Below, in pieces: positions 60,477 through 64,000 of a DNA stretch of 64,000 bases. The notes under the pieces are model-generated. The model had not been told where the DNA came from, searched no databases, and saw only the letters and a program-made list of their open reading frames with translations. This stretch comes from an uncultured Piscinibacter sp. (lineage in GTDB: Bacteria > Pseudomonadota > Gammaproteobacteria > Burkholderiales > Burkholderiaceae_C): contig NZ_CALFYO010000011.1 of assembly GCF_937952055.1 (NCBI RefSeq), positions 152,093 to 216,092 of the forward strand, read 5' to 3'. The first letter of the stretch is position 1, and each line of letters opens with the position of its first letter. A program made the position numbers and the translations under genes.

Positions 60477-60815
60477 TCAGTTGCCGACGGTGACGAAAAT
60501 GTGGCATGTCGGCTTGCTGATGCGATTGCCGCGCCCCTTGGCGCGTGCGGAGAAGCGCTTCAGCGTGGCGGCCTGCTCGACGTAGATCGTCTTGACCTTC
60601 AGCTCGTCGATGTCGGCACCGTCGTTGTGCTCGGCGTTGGCGATGGCCGACTCGAGCGCCTTCTTGATGATGCCGGCGGCCTTCTTGGGCGTGAACGTCA
60701 GGATGTTGATCGCCTGGTCGACCTTCTTGCCGCGGATCATGTCGGCCACCAGCCGACCCTTGTCGGCCGACAGTCGCACGCCGCGAACGATTGAGCGGGT
60801 TTCCATCGTCGTCAT
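60477..60815 (-). CDS. rplV: 50S ribosomal protein L22
   Basis: 112 residues; ATG 60806 (METRSIVRGVRLSADKGRLV) is an alternative start three codons in. NAEHNDGADIDELKVKTIYV and RAKGRGNRISKPTCHIFVTV are signatures. L22 lines the exit tunnel. It starts two bases after rpsS. Confidence 0.96.
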   Translation of the reverse strand: MTTMETRSIVRGVRLSADKGRLVADMIRGKKVDQAINILTFTPKKAAGIIKKALESAIANAEHNDGADIDELKVKTIYVEQAATLKRFSARAKGRGNRISKPTCHIFVTVGN

Positions 60816-60817
60816 CC

Positions 60818-61093
60818 TTACTTCTTGGCCTTCTTGTCGGCCGGGTGCCCCTTGAACGTGCGCGTCAGCGCAAATTCACCGAGCTTGTGACCGACCATCT
60901 GGTCCGACACGTAGACGGGGACGTGCTGCTTGCCGTTGTGCACGGCGATCGTCAGCCCGATGAACTCGGGCAGGATCGTGCTGCGGCGCGACCAGGTCTT
61001 GATGGGCTTCTTGTCCTTGATGGCGGCGGCCTTCTCGACCTTGGCCATCAGGTGGTGGTCCACGAAGGGACCCTTCTTGAGCGAACGGGTCAT
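60818..61093 (-). CDS. rpsS: 30S ribosomal protein S19
   Basis: 91 residues: MTRSLKKGPFVDHHLMAKVE and KTWSRRSTILPEFIGLTIAV are unmistakable. It lies 12 bases after rplB. Confidence 0.98.
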   Translation of the reverse strand: MTRSLKKGPFVDHHLMAKVEKAAAIKDKKPIKTWSRRSTILPEFIGLTIAVHNGKQHVPVYVSDQMVGHKLGEFALTRTFKGHPADKKAKK

Positions 61094-61105
61094 GTCGTCA
61101 GCCCC

Positions 61106-61930
61106 TTATTTCTTGCGGCGCGAGACGATCATCGTCTGCGTGCGCTTGTTGTTGCGAGTGCGGTAGCCCTTGGTCAGCGTGTTCCACGGTGACACGGGGG
61201 CCTGACCCTCGCCGGTGCGGCCTTCGCCGCCGCCATGCGGGTGATCCACCGGGTTCATCGCGACGCCGCGAACGGTCGGGCGAATGCCCTTCCAGCGGAT
61301 CGCGCCGGCCTTGCCGTACTGGCGCAGGCTGTGCTCCTCGTTCGACACTTCGCCGATGGTGGCGCGGCAATCGATGTGGATCTTGCGCACCTCACCCGAA
61401 CGCAGGCGCAGCTGCGCGTAGGTGCCTTCGCGCGCCAGCAGCGTCACCGAAGCGCCGGCCGAGCGGGCGATCTGCGCGCCCTTGCCGGGCAGCATCTCGA
61501 TGCAGTGGATGATCGAGCCCACCGGGATGTTGCGGATCGGCAGCGTGTTGCCGGCCTTGATCGGCGCCTCGGCGCCGGACAGGATGGTCGCGCCGACATC
61601 CAGGCCGCGCGGGGCGATGATGTAGCGGCGCTCGCCGTCGGCGTAGCACACCAGCGCGATATGGGCGGTGCGGTTCGGGTCGTACTCGATGCGCTCGACT
61701 TTCGCCGGGATGCCGTCCTTGTTGCGCAGAAAGTCGACCACGCGGTAGTGGTGCTTGTGCCCTCCGCCCTTGTGGCGGATCGTGATGTGGCCGTTGTTGT
61801 TGCGGCCGGCATTCTGCATCTGCGGCTCGAGCAGCGACGCCTCGGGCTTGCCCTTGTGCAGGTGCTTGTGCACGACCTTCACCACGGCGCGTCGGCCCGG
61901 CGAGGTCGGTTTGACTTTGACGATGGCCAT
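61106..61930 (-). CDS. rplB: 50S ribosomal protein L2
   Basis: 274 residues. IVKVKPTSPGRRAVVKVVHK at the start and VAMNPVDHPHGGGEGRTGEG near the end (with the conserved His for the peptidyl-transferase centre) define L2. The start overlaps the rplW stop by one base. Confidence 0.98.
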   Translation of the reverse strand: MAIVKVKPTSPGRRAVVKVVHKHLHKGKPEASLLEPQMQNAGRNNNGHITIRHKGGGHKHHYRVVDFLRNKDGIPAKVERIEYDPNRTAHIALVCYADGERRYIIAPRGLDVGATILSGAEAPIKAGNTLPIRNIPVGSIIHCIEMLPGKGAQIARSAGASVTLLAREGTYAQLRLRSGEVRKIHIDCRATIGEVSNEEHSLRQYGKAGAIRWKGIRPTVRGVAMNPVDHPHGGGEGRTGEGQAPVSPWNTLTKGYRTRNNKRTQTMIVSRRKK

Positions 61931-62244
61931 TACGCGGCCTCCCCGGAGAAATTGAGCTCCTGGCCCGGCTTCAGCGACACGTACGCCTTCTTGACGTGGT
62001 CTCGCCGACCGATCGACTTGCCGAAGCGCTTGACCTTGCCCTTTTGCGTGACGGTCGAGACCGACTTCACCTCGACCTTGAACATCAGCTCGACGGCCGC
62101 CTTGATCTCGGGCTTGGTCGCGTCGCGCAGGACCTTGAAGAGCACCTGGTTGTTCTTCTCTGCGGCGGACGTGGCCTTCTCGGACACGATGGGCGCCACC
62201 AGCACCTGGGCCAGACGGCCCTCGTCGAATTTCACGGCGCTCAT
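61930..62244 (-). CDS. rplW: 50S ribosomal protein L23
   Basis: 104 residues from ATG 62244, which overlaps the rplD stop (ATGA). It starts MSAVKFDEGRLAQVLVAPIV and contains SEKATSAAEKNNQVLFKVLR and GKVKRFGKSIGRRDHVKKAY. L23 docks trigger factor and SRP at the tunnel exit. Confidence 0.96.
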   Translation of the reverse strand: MSAVKFDEGRLAQVLVAPIVSEKATSAAEKNNQVLFKVLRDATKPEIKAAVELMFKVEVKSVSTVTQKGKVKRFGKSIGRRDHVKKAYVSLKPGQELNFSGEAA

Positions 62245-62861
62245 GCGAACATCTCCTTGAGCTGCTCCATCGCGGCCTTGGTCACCAGCACCTTCTTGTA
62301 GAAGACCAGCGACAGCGGATCGGCGTAGCGCGGCTCGACCACCAGCACGTTGGCCAAGTTGCGCGAGGCCAGCGCGAGGTTGTCGTCGACCTGGTCGGCG
62401 ATCACCAGCACGGAATCCAGACCCATGGCCTTGAACTTGTCGGCCAGCAGCTTGGTCTTCGGCGCCTCGACCTTGATCGAATCGACCACGGCGACGCGGC
62501 CTTCGCGGGCCAGCTGCGAGAAGATAGCGGCCATGCCGGCGCGGTACATCTTCTTGTTGACCTTCTGGCTGAAGTTTTCGTCCGGCGAGTTCGGGAAGAT
62601 GCGACCGCCGCCGCGCCACAGCGGCGAGGAGGTCATGCCCGCGCGGGCGCGGCCGGTGCCCTTCTGGCGGAACGGCTTCTTGGTCGAGTGCTTGACCATG
62701 GCGCGGTCGAGCTGGGCACGGGTGCCCTGGCGCGCATTGGCCTGGAAGGCGACGACGACCTGGTGGACGAGCGCTTCGTTGTAGTCGCGCGCGAACACGG
62801 TGTCCGGCGCGTCGACTTTCGAGGTCGCCTGACCCTGTTCGTTCAGGAGCTCGAGTTGCAT
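62241..62861 (-). CDS. rplD: 50S ribosomal protein L4
   Basis: 206 residues from ATG 62861 (a GTG one codon upstream also fits). FRQKGTGRARAGMTSSPLWR and GGGRIFPNSPDENFSQKVNK are the L4 signature. In E. coli L4 represses the S10 operon; whether that applies here is not shown. It overlaps rplC by one base. Confidence 0.97.
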   Translation of the reverse strand: MQLELLNEQGQATSKVDAPDTVFARDYNEALVHQVVVAFQANARQGTRAQLDRAMVKHSTKKPFRQKGTGRARAGMTSSPLWRGGGRIFPNSPDENFSQKVNKKMYRAGMAAIFSQLAREGRVAVVDSIKVEAPKTKLLADKFKAMGLDSVLVIADQVDDNLALASRNLANVLVVEPRYADPLSLVFYKKVLVTKAAMEQLKEMFA

Positions 62862-63532
62862 CACTGGGCTCCCTTCTTGGCCTTGACCTTGACGGCCGGG
62901 CTGACGACCACATGGCCGTTCTTCGCACCCGGAACCGCGCCACGCACCAGCAGCAGCTGGCGGGCTTCGTCGACGCGGACGATGTCGAGGTTCTGCACGG
63001 TCTTGGTCACGTCACCGAGGTGGCCGGACATCTTCTTGCCCGGGAACACCCGGCCCGGGTCCTGCGCCATCGAGATCGAGCCTGGCACGTTGTGCGAACG
63101 GCTGTTGCCGTGCGACGCACGCTGCGAGCCGAAGTTGTGGCGCTTGATCGTGCCCGTGAAGCCCTTGCCGATCGAGGTGCCCTGCACGTCGACGAGCTGG
63201 CCCACGGCGAAGGTGGTCACCGGCAGCGTGGCGCCCGGCTTGAAGCCGGCGGCGACGTCGGCAGCGACGCGGAACTCCTTGAGGATCTCGCCGGCTTCGA
63301 CGCCCGCCTTCGCGAGGTGGCCCGCTTCGGGCTTGTTGACGCGGCTCGCCTTGCGCGTGCCGTAGGCCACCTGGATGGCCGTGTAGCCGTCGGTCTCGTC
63401 GGTCTTGACCTGGGTGACGCGGTTGTTCGACACGTCAAGCACCGTCACGGGAATGGCGTCGCCATCGTCCGTGAAGATGCGCATCATGCCCACCTTGCGG
63501 CCCAGCAAACCGAGACGGTTGCTCAGACTCAT
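62861..63532 (-). CDS. rplC: 50S ribosomal protein L3
   Basis: 223 residues: LGLLGRKVGMMRIFTDDGDA and FTGTIKRHNFGSQRASHGNS are signatures. Q in the central loop is the usual methylated Gln position. It follows rpsJ after an 86-base gap with a hairpin. Confidence 0.97.
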   Translation of the reverse strand: MSLSNRLGLLGRKVGMMRIFTDDGDAIPVTVLDVSNNRVTQVKTDETDGYTAIQVAYGTRKASRVNKPEAGHLAKAGVEAGEILKEFRVAADVAAGFKPGATLPVTTFAVGQLVDVQGTSIGKGFTGTIKRHNFGSQRASHGNSRSHNVPGSISMAQDPGRVFPGKKMSGHLGDVTKTVQNLDIVRVDEARQLLLVRGAVPGAKNGHVVVSPAVKVKAKKGAQ

Positions 63533-63578
63533 GTGTTATCTCCGATGCCCCACATCGATTGGCAGGGCGGATGAGTTT

Positions 63579-63603
63579 GGCCCGACAGGATGTCTGCCGG
63601 GCC
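63579..63603 (-). promoter_or_regulatory. Hairpin between rpsJ and rplC
   Basis: On the minus strand GGCCCGGCAG and CTGTCGGGCC pair over ten positions around ACATC, with one G-T pair that is a G-U wobble in the minus RNA but an A-C mismatch in the plus RNA. There is no T-run. This points to an RNA structure in the S10 transcript, 15 bases after the rpsJ stop. Confidence 0.5.
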
Positions 63604-63618
63604 GGAAAACCGCAGATT

Positions 63619-63930
63619 CTACTGCAGCTTGATTTCCACGTCCACGCCGGCCGGGAGGTCGAGCTTCATCAGCGCGTCCACGGTCTTGTCGGTCGGATCG
63701 ACGATGTCCATCAGGCGCTGGTGCGTGCGGATCTCGAACTGGTCACGGCTCGTCTTGTTGACGTGCGGCGAGCGCAGGATGTCGAAACGCTGCATGCGCG
63801 TCGGCAGGGGCACCGGGCCCTTGACGATCGCGCCGGTGCGCTTGGCGGTGTCGACGATCTCGAGCGCCGACTGATCGATGAGTTTGTAGTCGAACGCCTT
63901 CAGGCGGATGCGGATCTTCTGCTTCTGCAT
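63619..63930 (-). CDS. rpsJ: 30S ribosomal protein S10
   Basis: 103 residues from ATG 63930 (MQKQKIRIRLKAFDYKLIDQ). VKGPVPLPTRMQRFDILRSP and HVNKTSRDQFEIRTHQRLMD are signatures. S10 also acts in NusB antitermination. It starts 11 bases after the tuf stop. Confidence 0.98.
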   Translation of the reverse strand: MQKQKIRIRLKAFDYKLIDQSALEIVDTAKRTGAIVKGPVPLPTRMQRFDILRSPHVNKTSRDQFEIRTHQRLMDIVDPTDKTVDALMKLDLPAGVDVEIKLQ

Positions 63931-63941
63931 GGTCCCGCTCC

Positions 63942-64000
63942 TCATTCCATGATCTTCGCGACGACGCCGGCGCCGACGGTGCGGCCGCCTTCGCGGATGG
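63942..64000 (-). CDS. tuf: Elongation factor Tu, C-terminal end (5' part outside window)
   Basis: The minus-strand frame ends AIREGGRTVGAGVVAKIME and stop, the invariant C-terminus of EF-Tu. Only 19 codons are in the window. tuf directly before rpsJ is the usual order in Betaproteobacteria. Confidence 0.95.
   Translation of the reverse strand, partial: IREGGRTVGAGVVAKIME

Noticed and set aside
61235..62260. 341-residue plus-strand open frame over rplB and rplW
   Set aside because: Antisense shadow of highly conserved ribosomal genes, rich in Ala, Arg and Asp-Val repeats typical of reverse-frame translation.

Overview
The window looks like the chromosome of a high-GC betaproteobacterium, most likely a Burkholderiales member of the Rubrivivax/Leptothrix/Methylibium type. 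This is inferred from the S10-spc-alpha ribosomal cluster with infA and rpmJ after secY, the long acidic/Pro-Gly tail on ribosomal protein S3, GC-rich codon use, and a single-gene initiator tRNA. It falls into two very different parts: about 48 kb of accessory DNA (1-47.9 kb) that abuts an initiator tRNA gene, and a conserved core (48-64 kb).

Accessory part, left to right. (1) The C-terminal part of a membrane-anchored WD40 protein of STAND type (1-3.9 kb). (2) A minus-strand cassette of XRE regulator, small helical protein, MazG-like pyrophosphohydrolase and DUF2075 nuclease-helicase (4-7 kb). (3) A Cys-rich protein, a large serine recombinase and two ParB/RepB-like proteins in one translationally coupled run (7.1-11 kb), then a NYN-LOTUS RNase-like protein. 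(4) A dense island of predicted nucleic-acid attack genes (12.1-30.8 kb): GIY-YIG nuclease, methyltransferase-HNH fusion, a first McrB/McrC pair, a 1719-residue exonuclease-RecQ-UvrD fusion, a second McrB/McrC pair, and a 1241-residue helicase with a possible HamA-like nuclease tail. (5) An integrative-element segment with lipoprotein, small regulators, integrase and excisionase-like gene (31-35.8 kb). (6) A His-Xaa-Ser (Hxs) radical-SAM peptide-modification operon with a MauG-like dihaem protein and a secreted thermonuclease (36.2-42.4 kb). (7) A decayed AbiE toxin-antitoxin locus and a 1355-residue HTH/PD-(D/E)XK protein (42.6-47.6 kb).

Core part, all on the minus strand: initiator tRNA-Met, a small conserved gene, then rplQ, rpoA, rpsD, rpsK, rpsM, rpmJ, infA, secY, rplO, rpmD, rpsE, rplR, rplF, rpsH, rpsN, rplE, rplX, rplN, a peroxiredoxin, rpsQ, rpmC, rplP, rpsC, rplV, rpsS, rplB, rplW, rplD, rplC, rpsJ and the end of tuf. 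The peroxiredoxin sits exactly at the S10/spc operon junction, behind a strong terminator and ahead of a near-consensus promoter; a second terminator lies between rpsK and rpsD.

The most promising candidates for an undescribed system are the helicase fusion framed by two McrBC-like loci with the methyltransferase-HNH gene, the single-chain helicase-nuclease at 27-30.8 kb, and the four-gene MazG/DUF2075 cassette. The Hxs locus is a known but poorly understood family, here without a recognisable HxsD.
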